NCBI GenBank assembly: GCA_021204375.1
Contig: JAJPZL010000328.1
Span: 1 to 6,526, forward strand
DNA length: 6,526 bases
Direction: 5' to 3'
Source of the DNA: Bacteroides sp.
GTDB taxonomy: Bacteria; Bacteroidota; Bacteroidia; Bacteroidales; Bacteroidaceae
Shown: in pieces, positions 1-6,409 of the stretch
Position numbering within the stretch: position 1 is the first letter of the stretch
How the letters are laid out: each line of letters opens with the position of its first letter
The notes under the pieces: model-generated
What the model saw: only the letters and a program-made list of their open reading frames with translations
Databases searched by the model: none
Told to the model about the DNA's origin: nothing
Made by a program: the position numbers and the translations under genes

Positions 1-9
1 TCTGTAAAC

Positions 10-28
10 AAGAGAATAGATTTCTCTT
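10..28 (+). terminator. AT-rich hairpin, possible terminator of an upstream gene
   Basis: Arms AAGAGAA (10-16) and TTCTCTT (22-28) pair perfectly around a 5-base loop. An A/T-rich tract with five Ts at 35-39 follows. It could end a plus-strand gene lying left of the window. The T-run is 6 bases away from the stem and the stem is AT-rich, so this is a weak call. Confidence 0.3.
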
Positions 29-74
29 ATTCTATTTTTATAGGGTAAGAGGAATCTCATTTTACTAATTTTTA

Positions 75-82
75 TATCTTTG
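75..82 (+). promoter_or_regulatory. Bacteroidota -7 promoter box for the 127-723 lipoprotein gene
   Basis: TATCTTTG matches the Bacteroidota -7 consensus TAnnTTTG exactly. No clear TTTG/TTG -33 element lies at the usual distance upstream. Transcription would begin near base 89, giving a leader of about 38 bases that ends in an A-rich stretch (115-124) just before the ATG. Such a leader is usual in a phylum that relies little on Shine-Dalgarno pairing. Confidence 0.55.
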
Positions 83-126
83 CCTTCGCTAACAGATTTA
101 CAAAAGACTATTTAATAACAAAAGTT

Positions 127-723
127 ATGAGAACACAGAAACTATTGGGAACCATCCTTCTCTTTTTTGCGGCTATTTGCCTGGCAGGTTGTAACGATGA
201 CGATACCAACCGCTGGTACGATAGTATGCCGGACGGAGGCCCTTTCTGGGCCGGAAATAGTGTGAGATTCTATTATGTAGATGAACAGGAAAACGACCTG
301 ATCGATCCTGACGACCTTACTACCCTGCCTATTTCCAGCGAAAAGCTATTGGATACTCCCCCTGCACCTCCTGCCGGTTTAACTAATAATTCCAGCTATA
401 ACAATCGCATTAACAGTGTAGTATATAATGAGTATGAAGGGCTATACGAGTTTTTTACATACGCCTATGGTGATTCCAGGTTCAGCGAGTTCACATTCTA
501 TATCTATTTTGAAGGAGTACCGGTTGAAATGGAGATCAGACACCGTTATCAGTCTGATAAACTGGAAGATATGGTCACTAATGAACTTAAATATGGGAGT
601 GATATCGTATGGTGGAAGGCCAATGGAGTGACTATTTACTCCAAAGAAAATCCCTCTTTCCGCCGGAATATAATGGTTCAAAAAGGAGCAGACGGAAAGT
701 TAACCATTTCGGTAAAAGAGTGA
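127..723 (+). CDS. Hypothetical lipoprotein, probably surface-exposed
   Basis: I do not recognise the family of this 198-residue protein. The N-terminus is a lipoprotein signal peptide: basic Arg2/Lys5, a hydrophobic core at about 6-18, and lipobox L19-A-G-C22. Residues right after the Cys are N-D-D-D, close to the acidic lipoprotein export signal known to send Bacteroidota lipoproteins to the outer face of the outer membrane; surface location is therefore inferred. The mature part (about 177 residues) has a Pro-rich stretch near 76-84 (DTPPAPPAG) and then a region rich in Tyr, Phe and alternating hydrophobic residues that looks like beta structure, with a Trp-Trp pair near 163. No enzyme motif is visible. 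The gene stands alone, with its own promoter box at 75-82 and a terminator hairpin 4 bases past the stop. The ATG at 127 is the only start that keeps the signal peptide. Gene reality is well supported; function is unknown. Confidence 0.85.
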   Translation: MRTQKLLGTILLFFAAICLAGCNDDDTNRWYDSMPDGGPFWAGNSVRFYYVDEQENDLIDPDDLTTLPISSEKLLDTPPAPPAGLTNNSSYNNRINSVVYNEYEGLYEFFTYAYGDSRFSEFTFYIYFEGVPVEMEIRHRYQSDKLEDMVTNELKYGSDIVWWKANGVTIYSKENPSFRRNIMVQKGADGKLTISVKE

Positions 724-727
724 TACC

Positions 728-763
728 CTGTGTACTCCTGAAACTACGCTCAGGAGCACACAG
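728..763. terminator. Convergent hairpin between the lipoprotein gene and gcvP
   Basis: The arms are 728-741 and 750-763. CTGTGT pairs with ACACAG and CTCCTGA pairs with TCAGGAG, with one A/C mismatch between the two helices and an 8-base loop. It starts 4 bases after the plus-strand stop and lies 9 bases beyond the minus-strand gcvP stop, so one structure could serve both genes. Flanking T-runs are short: on the minus strand it is followed within about 10 bases by TCTTTT; on the plus strand only TAAATCTTATT follows. Confidence 0.7.
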
Positions 764-772
764 AGATAAATC

Positions 773-3622
773 TTATTCCAGCGTACAATAACTGGTAGGC
801 AGTAATTTACGGTCTCCGTATGTGTTATCTACTCTTGCTACATTCACCCAGAACTTATTTTCCCGTACCGAAGGGATCGGATAGGCTGCCTTCTCCCGTC
901 CGTAAGCGTGTCTCCAGGTATCCGATACGATCTCATATTCGGAATGAGGCGCATGGATCAGTACATTATCCTCCTTTTCTGCCTCTCCGTTCTCTATCTC
1001 CCGGATCTCCTGCCGGATGGATAACAGTGTCTCGATAAAGTTATCCAGTTCCCGCAAACTTTCGCTCTCCGTAGGTTCGATCATCAGCGTACCGTGCACA
1101 GGGAAGGAGAGGGTAGGAGCATGGTATCCGTAGTCCATCAGGCGTTTGGCAATATCATTCTCCGTAATACCTGTTTCCCGCTGTATCGTGCGGCATTCCA
1201 GGATCATTTCGTGCCCTACATAGCCGGTTTTACCCGTATATACTATCCCATAACTCTCTTTAAGAGAGGCTGCCAGGTAGTTGGCACTTAAAATAGCTGT
1301 CCGGGTAGCCCGGGTTAATCCCTCCGCACCCATCATACGGATATAGCCGTAGGTAATGGGCAGAATACCTGCACTCCCGTAAGGAGCGGCTGCTACCGTA
1401 TTAACGGAATTGCCCCACCAGGGATGTCCCGGTAAAAAAGGGATCAGGTGGGAGGCCACGCAAACAGGACCCACACCGGGCCCTCCGCCTCCATGCGGAG
1501 AGGCAAATGTTTTGTGAAGATTCAGGTGGCATACATCTGCCCCAATGATCCCGGGATTAGTGAAACCTACCTGGGCATTCATATTGACCCCATCCATATA
1601 TACTTGTACCCCCTGTTCATAAACGATCCTGCACATCGCTGCCACTTCGCTCTCAAAGATACCGTGTGTGGAGGGATAAGTGATCATCAGGGCTGCCAGT
1701 TCCCTGCCATGTTCCGCTGCCTTTTTCCGGAAATCCTCCATATCCACATTTCCCAGCTCGTCACAGGCACAGACCACCGGCTGGTAACCGGCCTGTACGG
1801 CAGATGCCGGGTTGGTACCGTGTGCAGAGGCGGGGATCAATACCTTATTGCGGGCACCTTTACCGATCGACTCCAGGTAAGAACGGATCACCCGGAGACC
1901 GGCATACTCACCGGCCGCACCCGAATTGGGTTGGAAAGAGATACCCGGTAGCCCGGTGATCTCTTTGAGGTCGTCCCCCAGGTTCCCGATCAACTCTTCA
2001 TACCCCCGGCACTGTTCCCGGGGCACCAGCGGATGAACGCCAATCCATCCCGCCAATCCTACCGGTAGCATCTCTGCGGCAGCATTCAGTTTCATGGTGC
2101 ACGAACCCAGTGGGATCATCGAATGTGTCAGGGAGATATCTTTTCGCTCCAACCGTTTCATGTACCGCATCAGTTCCGTTTCGCTATGGTACAGCTTAAA
2201 TACCGGATGAGAGAGGAAGTCGCTCTCCCGGAGCAACTCTTTCCGGATAGTGTACCTGCCGGGGAGCTCTTTTATCTTTTCTACATCTTTTCCGGTGGCA
2301 ATGGCAAAAATGGAGATCAATTGATTGAGATCTTCGAGGGTCGTCGTCTCATCTACACTCAGCCCCACATCTCCATTCTCAAAATAGCGGAGGTTTACCT
2401 CCTTACCCAGGGCAATGGTGCGTATCTGGTTAGAAGAGACAGAGCCCGGCAAAACAAAACGTAACGTATCGAAATACTGGTCGTTCAGTTGCAGGTAACC
2501 CAAATAAGAGATCTCACTGTCCAGGCAGGTTGCCGTATAGTGAATGCGGGAAGCGATCTCCCGGAGTCCTTCCGCTCCGTGGTATACGGCGTAAAAGCCG
2601 GTCATCGTAGCCATTAACGCCTGTGCCGTACAGATGTTGGAGGTCGCCTTTTCCCGTTTGATGTGCTGTTCGCGGGTTTGTAGGGCCATACGATAGGCCG
2701 GTTTGCCGGTCCGATCCCTGGAGAGACCGATGATCCGTCCCGGCATCATCCGTTTGTACTCCTGCCGGGTGGCAAAATAGCCGGCTGAGGGACCCCCGTA
2801 AAAAAGAGGAATACTCAGTCGCTGGGTAGAGCCCACTACTATATCCGCTCCCCATTCTCCCGGCGGGGTAAGCAACACCAGGCTCAATATATCAGCCGCA
2901 ACAGCCACTTTGCATCCGGCCTCGTGAGTGCGCCGGGTGATCTCCCGGTAATCGTGCACAGCTCCGTTCGAATCCGGATATTGAACCAGGAGCCCGAATA
3001 CATCCGGAGTAAATTCCACCGTCTCCATCCGTACCGATTGTATCGTGATCCCCAGGGGGATCAGTCGGGTGGTTAATACGGCCAGTGTCTGCGGGAATAT
3101 AGTTTCATCCACCAGCAATGTCTGGGCTGCCCTTTTTTGCTGCTCCCTGGAACGAAGCCCATACATCATGCAGGCAGCTTCGGCCGCAGCGGTTGCCTCA
3201 TCCAGTAAGGAACAATTGGAGAGCGGCATTCCGGTCAGGTTGCATACCACCGTCTGGAAATTCATCAGTGCCTCCAGTCTTCCCTGCGAAATTTCCGCCT
3301 GGTAGGGCGTATAAGAGGTGTACCACACCGGGTTCTCCAGGATATTCCGGGTGATCATCGCCGGAGTATGGGTACCATACCAACCCATCCCGATGTAGCT
3401 CCGGTAAAGCTTGTTCTTAGCTGCCAGGGAAGCAATATGCCCGGCATATTCCTGTTCGGAAAGGGCCGGTTTTAGTTTCAGGGGTTCTTTCAGACGTATA
3501 TCAGCCGGAATAGTAAGGTCTATTAATTCGTCCGTGCAGGAGAGACCGATGGTTTGAAGCATAGTCTCAGCATCCTGTGCGGTAATACCGATGTGCCGGT
3601 CGGCAAACGTTTGTTGTTTCAT
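773..3622 (-). CDS. gcvP: Glycine dehydrogenase (decarboxylating), P-protein of the glycine cleavage system
   Basis: The 949-residue single-chain P-protein is full length for the fused (alpha+beta) form. It decarboxylates glycine with pyridoxal phosphate and passes the aminomethyl group to the lipoyl arm of GcvH, in the cytoplasm. The N-terminal half shows RHIG (9-12), a YTPYQAEISQGR-type motif (104-115), GSTQRLSIPLFYGGP (264-278) and ALQTREQHIKREKATSN (313-329). The C-terminal half carries PLGSCTMKLN, then the PLP-binding lysine K704 in HLNLHKTF, followed by the Gly-rich loop HGGGGPGVGP (710-719). No key residue appears to be missing. The ATG at 3622 places RHIG at the usual distance from the N-terminus. 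The gene is last in the minus-strand block, 37 bp after the MBL-fold gene, with no clear promoter box in that gap. gcvT and gcvH are not in the window, and no glycine riboswitch is seen upstream. Confidence 0.98.
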   Translation of the reverse strand: MKQQTFADRHIGITAQDAETMLQTIGLSCTDELIDLTIPADIRLKEPLKLKPALSEQEYAGHIASLAAKNKLYRSYIGMGWYGTHTPAMITRNILENPVWYTSYTPYQAEISQGRLEALMNFQTVVCNLTGMPLSNCSLLDEATAAAEAACMMYGLRSREQQKRAAQTLLVDETIFPQTLAVLTTRLIPLGITIQSVRMETVEFTPDVFGLLVQYPDSNGAVHDYREITRRTHEAGCKVAVAADILSLVLLTPPGEWGADIVVGSTQRLSIPLFYGGPSAGYFATRQEYKRMMPGRIIGLSRDRTGKPAYRMALQTREQHIKREKATSNICTAQALMATMTGFYAVYHGAEGLREIASRIHYTATCLDSEISYLGYLQLNDQYFDTLRFVLPGSVSSNQIRTIALGKEVNLRYFENGDVGLSVDETTTLEDLNQLISIFAIATGKDVEKIKELPGRYTIRKELLRESDFLSHPVFKLYHSETELMRYMKRLERKDISLTHSMIPLGSCTMKLNAAAEMLPVGLAGWIGVHPLVPREQCRGYEELIGNLGDDLKEITGLPGISFQPNSGAAGEYAGLRVIRSYLESIGKGARNKVLIPASAHGTNPASAVQAGYQPVVCACDELGNVDMEDFRKKAAEHGRELAALMITYPSTHGIFESEVAAMCRIVYEQGVQVYMDGVNMNAQVGFTNPGIIGADVCHLNLHKTFASPHGGGGPGVGPVCVASHLIPFLPGHPWWGNSVNTVAAAPYGSAGILPITYGYIRMMGAEGLTRATRTAILSANYLAASLKESYGIVYTGKTGYVGHEMILECRTIQRETGITENDIAKRLMDYGYHAPTLSFPVHGTLMIEPTESESLRELDNFIETLLSIRQEIREIENGEAEKEDNVLIHAPHSEYEIVSDTWRHAYGREKAAYPIPSVRENKFWVNVARVDNTYGDRKLLPTSYCTLE

Positions 3623-3659
3623 AGAAGGATGATTGTACAGTAGTTATAGGAGTTGCTTG

Positions 3660-4298
3660 TTACCGGAAGAAAGGATTCTCAACCTTCTCGATACCGATGG
3701 TGGTAGGAGCTCCGTGCCCGGGATATACGACCGTTTCGTCGGGAAGCGAGAAGAGGCGGCTGCAAATATTTTCGATCAGTTCGTCGAAATTACCCCCTGC
3801 CAGATCGGCCCGCCCGATACTTCCCTGGAAGAGTACATCGCCGGAGAACATACAGTTCTCCTCTTTGCAATAGAAGACCAAACTCCCGGGCGAGTGTCCC
3901 GGTACATGGATCGCTTCCAGTCTGGTATTTCCAAATGTGATAGTATCTTCATCATACAGATATTTACCCAAAGGCACAGGAGGCTCTTTAAGGCTAAAAC
4001 CAAACATTCTTGATTGCCGGGGAGCACTCTCCAACCAGAATTCGTCCGCCTTGTGAGCTTCTGCCGACAGGCCAAACTCTTTCAGCAGAAAAGGATTGCC
4101 AAAGATATGATCCAGGTGCAGATGGGTATTGAGCAGATGTTTTACAGTCAGGTTATTATTCTTTATAAAGTTTTTCAGCGTCTGTTTCTCCTCCTCGTAA
4201 AAACATCCGGGATCGATGATCACAGCTTCGCCCGTTTCGTCCCATACTACATAACAGTTCACCGGGAACATATTGAACTCAAACTTTTTGATTCTCAT
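3660..4298 (-). CDS. MBL-fold metallo-hydrolase, glyoxalase-II-like
   Basis: This 212-residue cytoplasmic protein (no signal peptide) has the complete metallo-beta-lactamase metal set: H59-x-H61-x-D63-H64 (HLHLDH), H135 in PGHSPGS, D154 in FSGDVLF, and H195 in YPGHG. The GSIGRADLAGG segment (159-169) is typical of the short glyoxalase-II-like group (YcbL type). The protein lacks the C-terminal substrate domain of true hydroxyacylglutathione hydrolases (about 250-260 residues), so a thioester hydrolase role is likely but the natural substrate is unknown. Two metal ions, usually zinc or iron, are expected from the family. It starts at ATG 4298, 8 bp after the rsmG stop, so it is very probably co-transcribed with and perhaps translationally coupled to rsmG. 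No abnormalities were seen. Confidence 0.93.
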   Translation of the reverse strand: MRIKKFEFNMFPVNCYVVWDETGEAVIIDPGCFYEEEKQTLKNFIKNNNLTVKHLLNTHLHLDHIFGNPFLLKEFGLSAEAHKADEFWLESAPRQSRMFGFSLKEPPVPLGKYLYDEDTITFGNTRLEAIHVPGHSPGSLVFYCKEENCMFSGDVLFQGSIGRADLAGGNFDELIENICSRLFSLPDETVVYPGHGAPTTIGIEKVENPFFR

Positions 4299-4306
4299 AG
4301 GGATTA

Positions 4307-4927
4307 TTATATCGGTAAATAGACAACTTTCTTGGTGTTAAAAAACTCCTCTTTAAAAGAGTCACTGAGGCTGTATACCTGTACTTTGTTCCGGTAGGGA
4401 ACGATCTCTGCAGAGAGTTCCCCTCCTTTGAGGCAGATCAGCCCGTTGGGAAGCACATTTTGCTGCTCTTTCTTTATATTCTTTTTAACGATCTTATCCA
4501 GCTCGCCCAGCGGCATGACCGCCCGGCTCACCACAAAATCGAACTTCTCTTTCACCTCCTGGGCCCGTGCATGGGCAAAAGTTACATTCTTCAAACCGAT
4601 GGCTGCGGCCACTTCGGTAGCCACCTTTACCTTTTTACCGATGCTGTCTACCAGGTGGAACGTTGCCTCCGGGAACAGAATAGCCAGGGGAATACCCGGA
4701 AAACCACCCCCGGTCCCCAGGTCCATCACTTGAGTACCCGGCCGGAAACGGATCACCTTAGCGATCCCCAGCGAATGCAATACATGATGCTCATACAGGT
4801 TTACAATATCTTTGCGTGATATTACATTGATCTTTTCATTCCACTCCGTATATAGGTCATAGAGTGCTTCGAATTGTTTTGTCTGTGAGTGGGTAAGGTC
4901 AGGAAAATAGTGGGAGATAATTTCCAT
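4307..4927 (-). CDS. rsmG: 16S rRNA (guanine-527-N7)-methyltransferase RsmG (GidB)
   Basis: RsmG transfers a methyl group from S-adenosylmethionine to N7 of G527 in 16S rRNA; in other bacteria its loss gives low-level streptomycin resistance. I chose ATG 4927 (206 residues, starting MEIISHYFP), which is the usual N-terminus of Bacteroidales homologues. A TTG 9 bases upstream (4936) would add only three residues. Visible motifs are NVISRKD (34-40), HVLHSL (48-53), the SAM-binding loop DLGTGGGFPGIPL (69-81), LVDSIGKK (92-99) and SRAV (134-137), in the order and spacing of the family. The length is normal. The gene begins 16 bp after the upstream lipoprotein gene and ends 8 bp before the MBL-fold gene, so it is an internal operon member with no promoter of its own that I can see. 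Confidence 0.96.
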   Translation of the reverse strand: MEIISHYFPDLTHSQTKQFEALYDLYTEWNEKINVISRKDIVNLYEHHVLHSLGIAKVIRFRPGTQVMDLGTGGGFPGIPLAILFPEATFHLVDSIGKKVKVATEVAAAIGLKNVTFAHARAQEVKEKFDFVVSRAVMPLGELDKIVKKNIKKEQQNVLPNGLICLKGGELSAEIVPYRNKVQVYSLSDSFKEEFFNTKKVVYLPI

Positions 4928-4943
4928 TCTACACAATTTTAGT

Positions 4944-5789
4944 TTACAAAATATGTTTTAACGGATGGTTACTCTTAAGGATCGGTTTCAACGCTTCGTA
5001 AGAGATCTCGATCTCCGTCGGTCCCATGTAGTAGGGAGTGATCTCGTAGACATTGTAATAAAAAGTAATTCCTTTTTTACCGATGCAGAAATTTCCCGTC
5101 GGTTCCAGTTCTCCGGTAGAAGTGTACCCCTGCTCTTCCACTTCGTTACGGGTAGCGCTTTTGGTCTGGGCCAGTAGCTGTTTCCAGAGCAGATCCGTCA
5201 GGCTATCTTCATAATCTTCCCGGAAAAGATCCTCCAGGTAGATCTGTTTGCCGGTGCTCAGGTCAATATTCAGGAACGTGGTTCCGTACATACCGTGGGC
5301 GCCCCCCGAGTATTGGGACATATAGATCATATAACTCAGCAGATTTTGCTCATAAAAGATCACCCGGGTATTCATGCTTTCGTAAAAAGAGTACCACGAA
5401 CCGATCTCTTCCGCCTTATTTTTCAGGTCTGCCTCATACACAGGCTCCATATCCTTCTTATAATGGTAAATATACTGGCTTGCCACCTCTTCGACAGTAG
5501 CCTGAATATCTTCTTTTACATATTGCTTGTCAAAAGTAGTGGTCATAAAGAGGTGGTTCAGGCTATCTGCCAAAGAAGACCGGGAAGCATTTTTAACGTA
5601 GGTAAATACAATATCTATGTTACAGCCCGGTCTGTCCGGGTCGTCAAACAGATAAGTTGTCTGCGTGTAAGTGATGCTGTCGAACTGAAGAGCCCCCTCC
5701 TGCGTACTCATCTTGTTACCACAGGAAAATAAAAAAGAGCCTACCGTTACAAGAAGGGTAAGCAGGCTGGCATATTGCTTTTTTTTCAT
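4944..5789 (-). CDS. DUF3298-type lipoprotein (RsiV-like domain)
   Basis: The predicted product has 281 residues. The chosen ATG at 5789 gives a compact lipoprotein signal (Lys2-4, hydrophobic 8-21, lipobox L20-F-S-C23); a TTG at 5813 would add eight unneeded residues. After the Cys comes G-N-K-M-S, without the acidic export signal seen in the 127-723 lipoprotein, so a periplasm-facing anchor is more likely. The C-terminal half resembles DUF3298: YSGGAHG (160-166), then NIDLSTGKQIYLEDLF (174-189), and a final beta-rich segment with FYYNVYEI and a GPTEIEISYEALKPIL stretch. Residues about 35-150 would be the DUF4163/PdaC-like partner region. In Bacillus the RsiV version of this fold binds lysozyme, but no anti-sigma region or transmembrane helix is present here, so that role should not be transferred. 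It is first in the rsmG-gcvP block, downstream of the promoter box at 5836-5843. Confidence 0.88.
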   Translation of the reverse strand: MKKKQYASLLTLLVTVGSFLFSCGNKMSTQEGALQFDSITYTQTTYLFDDPDRPGCNIDIVFTYVKNASRSSLADSLNHLFMTTTFDKQYVKEDIQATVEEVASQYIYHYKKDMEPVYEADLKNKAEEIGSWYSFYESMNTRVIFYEQNLLSYMIYMSQYSGGAHGMYGTTFLNIDLSTGKQIYLEDLFREDYEDSLTDLLWKQLLAQTKSATRNEVEEQGYTSTGELEPTGNFCIGKKGITFYYNVYEITPYYMGPTEIEISYEALKPILKSNHPLKHIL

Positions 5790-5800
5790 ATCTATTTTAT

Positions 5801-5835
5801 TAAAGAGAGTCAATTTCCTATCGAAATGCTCTTTA
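5801..5835. repeat. Nested inverted repeat in the leader of the DUF3298 gene
   Basis: Outer arms TAAAGAG (5801-5807) and CTCTTTA (5829-5835) enclose inner arms ATTTC (5813-5817) and GAAAT (5823-5827) with a 5-base loop. It abuts the minus-strand -7 box (5836-5843) and covers the expected transcription start. It could be an operator or a leader hairpin. AT-rich sequence makes chance occurrence quite possible. Confidence 0.35.
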
Positions 5836-5843
5836 CAAATATA
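5836..5843 (-). promoter_or_regulatory. -7 promoter box for the DUF3298-rsmG-MBL-gcvP operon
   Basis: On the minus strand the sequence is TATATTTG, an exact TAnnTTTG match. The expected start is near 5829, giving a leader of about 40 bases that ends in the A/T-rich run TTTAATAAAATAGAT before the ATG at 5789. No well-placed -33 TTTG was found; the nearest TTG/TTTTG lies about 29-32 bases upstream. It is the only clear promoter box for the four minus-strand genes. Confidence 0.55.
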
Positions 5844-5889
5844 AAACTAATTAATGAATACCCTCTATAAAACAACAAAATAATTTCCG

Positions 5890-5917
5890 TTTGTTTCATT
5901 AAAAAATTATATCTTTG
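5890..5917 (+). promoter_or_regulatory. Promoter of the HYC_CC_PP-type gene
   Basis: The -7 box TATCTTTG (5910-5917) matches TAnnTTTG exactly, and TTTG (5890-5893) lies 16 bases upstream as a possible -33 element, slightly closer than the usual spacing of about 19. The start of transcription is expected around 5923-5925, immediately before the ATG at 5926, so the transcript would be leaderless or nearly so. Confidence 0.6.
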
Positions 5918-5927
5918 TAGCAAAGAT
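5911..5927. repeat. 17-bp palindrome overlapping the -7 box and start codon
   Basis: ATCTTTG (5911-5917), spacer TAG, then CAAAGAT (5921-5927) form a perfect 7-bp inverted repeat. It spans most of the -7 box, the expected transcription start and the first two bases of the ATG. A repressor bound here would block transcription directly. A related palindrome, ATCTGT-AGCAA-ACAGAT, occurs at 6445-6461. Whether either is an operator is inference. Confidence 0.45.
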
Positions 5928-6153
5928 GAAGAGTTTCAGATTCATAGTCGCCTTACTCCTCTGTTTTACCGTTATATTTACCGGTGCAGGGGCTACTATC
6001 ATTCACTACTGTTGTGCAGATTGTGAAGAGATGGGGCTGGTGGCCATTGAATCATCCGGTTGCCACGAACAGCACCACAAAGAGAGTCACTCCTCCTGTT
6101 GTGAAGATACACACTCCTGCCAGGAGGAAGATCCTTGCTGCCCGGAAGAGTGA
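5926..6153 (+). CDS. Exported Cys/His-rich HYC_CC_PP-type protein, N-terminal part ending at an in-frame TGA
   Basis: As read to the first stop this is a 75-residue protein. A signal peptide (Lys2, Arg5, hydrophobic 7-20, small residues G20-A-G-A23) leads to H27-Y-C29-C30, then a hydrophilic segment with nine Cys (29, 30, 33, 46, 58, 59, 65, 71, 72) and six His (27, 47, 50, 51, 55, 63), suggesting periplasmic metal binding. The order of motifs (HYC, then CC) matches the Bacteroidota family I know as HYC_CC_PP, whose members are usually about 130-150 residues and end with a PP motif and a hydrophobic ...LLI/FLI tail. That tail is present here in the same frame beyond the TGA at 6151-6153 (see 6154-6363). 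The product is therefore either a truncated version, or the TGA is read through. Family function is not established; a link to metal or TonB-dependent transport is inference. The start is nearly leaderless. Confidence 0.75.
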   Translation: MKSFRFIVALLLCFTVIFTGAGATIIHYCCADCEEMGLVAIESSGCHEQHHKESHSSCCEDTHSCQEEDPCCPEE

Positions 6154-6363
6154 TGTAGTGCAGAACTGGCGCGTATCGACATGGTTAACGAAACTATCTC
6201 CGCAGAAGTCTCTTTTTTACCCGAACAACTTTTTGTTTTACTGATCCCGGGATATCTTCTTGCTCCCGAAGTGCAGGAACAGGCGTATGAATCCTCCCTG
6301 AGTCCACCCTGCTCGGATAGTTCGAGGTATTACCTGAATCTCTACTCCGTACTCCTTATTTAA
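6154..6363 (+). pseudogene. C-terminal part of the HYC_CC_PP-type protein, in frame beyond the TGA
   Basis: Directly after the TGA the same frame stays open for 69 codons (positions 77-145 counting the TGA as codon 76) to TAA at 6361-6363. It begins with Cys77, has a hydrophobic segment near 97-112, a P127-P128 pair and ends in RYYLNLYSVLLI, resembling the PP motif and hydrophobic C-terminus of HYC_CC_PP proteins. Together with 5926-6153 it gives 145 codons, the normal family length. An ATG at 6181 could open a separate 60-residue reading frame, but that would have no signal peptide and no promoter box, so I treat the stretch as the separated tail of one gene. Alternatives are a recent nonsense mutation, TGA recoding (selenocysteine or readthrough) or a sequence error. 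Confidence 0.6.
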
Positions 6364-6371
6364 ACAGACAT

Positions 6372-6383
6372 TCCGGTACCGGA
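6372..6383. repeat. 12-bp perfect palindrome followed by a T-tract
   Basis: TCCGGTACCGGA lies 8 bases after the TAA at 6361-6363 and is followed at 6387-6392 by six Ts. As RNA it can form only a 4-bp stem with a GUAC loop, so terminator activity would be weak. It may be a weak terminator or a protein-binding site, or chance. Confidence 0.3.
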
Positions 6384-6409
6384 TCCTTTTTTCCTGGCCC
6401 CTGTTTTAG

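Noticed and set aside
1448..1951. 167-codon plus-strand open frame opposite gcvP
   Set aside because: It lies wholly antisense to the strongly conserved C-terminal half of gcvP, has a His/Arg/Gly-rich composition typical of a reverse-strand shadow, and has no promoter box or recognisable domain.
2123..2464. 113-codon plus-strand open frame opposite gcvP
   Set aside because: Antisense shadow of gcvP with no independent support; the same applies to other short frames opposite gcvP, the MBL gene and rsmG.
3623..3659. Glycine riboswitch or separate promoter upstream of gcvP
   Set aside because: The gap is only 37 bp, too short for a glycine riboswitch, and contains no TAnnTTTG box on the minus strand.
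4928..4936. TTG start for rsmG, three codons upstream
   Set aside because: The ATG at 4927 gives the usual N-terminus for Bacteroidales RsmG; the extra Met-Cys-Arg has no support.
5790..5813. TTG start for the DUF3298 lipoprotein
   Set aside because: It would add eight residues before a complete MKKK signal peptide and would lie within the presumed untranslated leader.
5984..6244. 86-codon open frame in another plus-strand frame overlapping the Cys-rich gene
   Set aside because: It lacks a signal peptide and any family features and arises from the shifted reading of the Cys/His-rich codons. It also does not supply the missing tail, so a frameshift explanation is not needed.
6181..6363. Independent 60-residue gene starting at ATG 6181
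   Set aside because: It is in the same frame as the upstream HYC_CC_PP-type gene and carries that family's C-terminal features; it has no signal peptide and no promoter box of its own, so it is better read as the separated tail.
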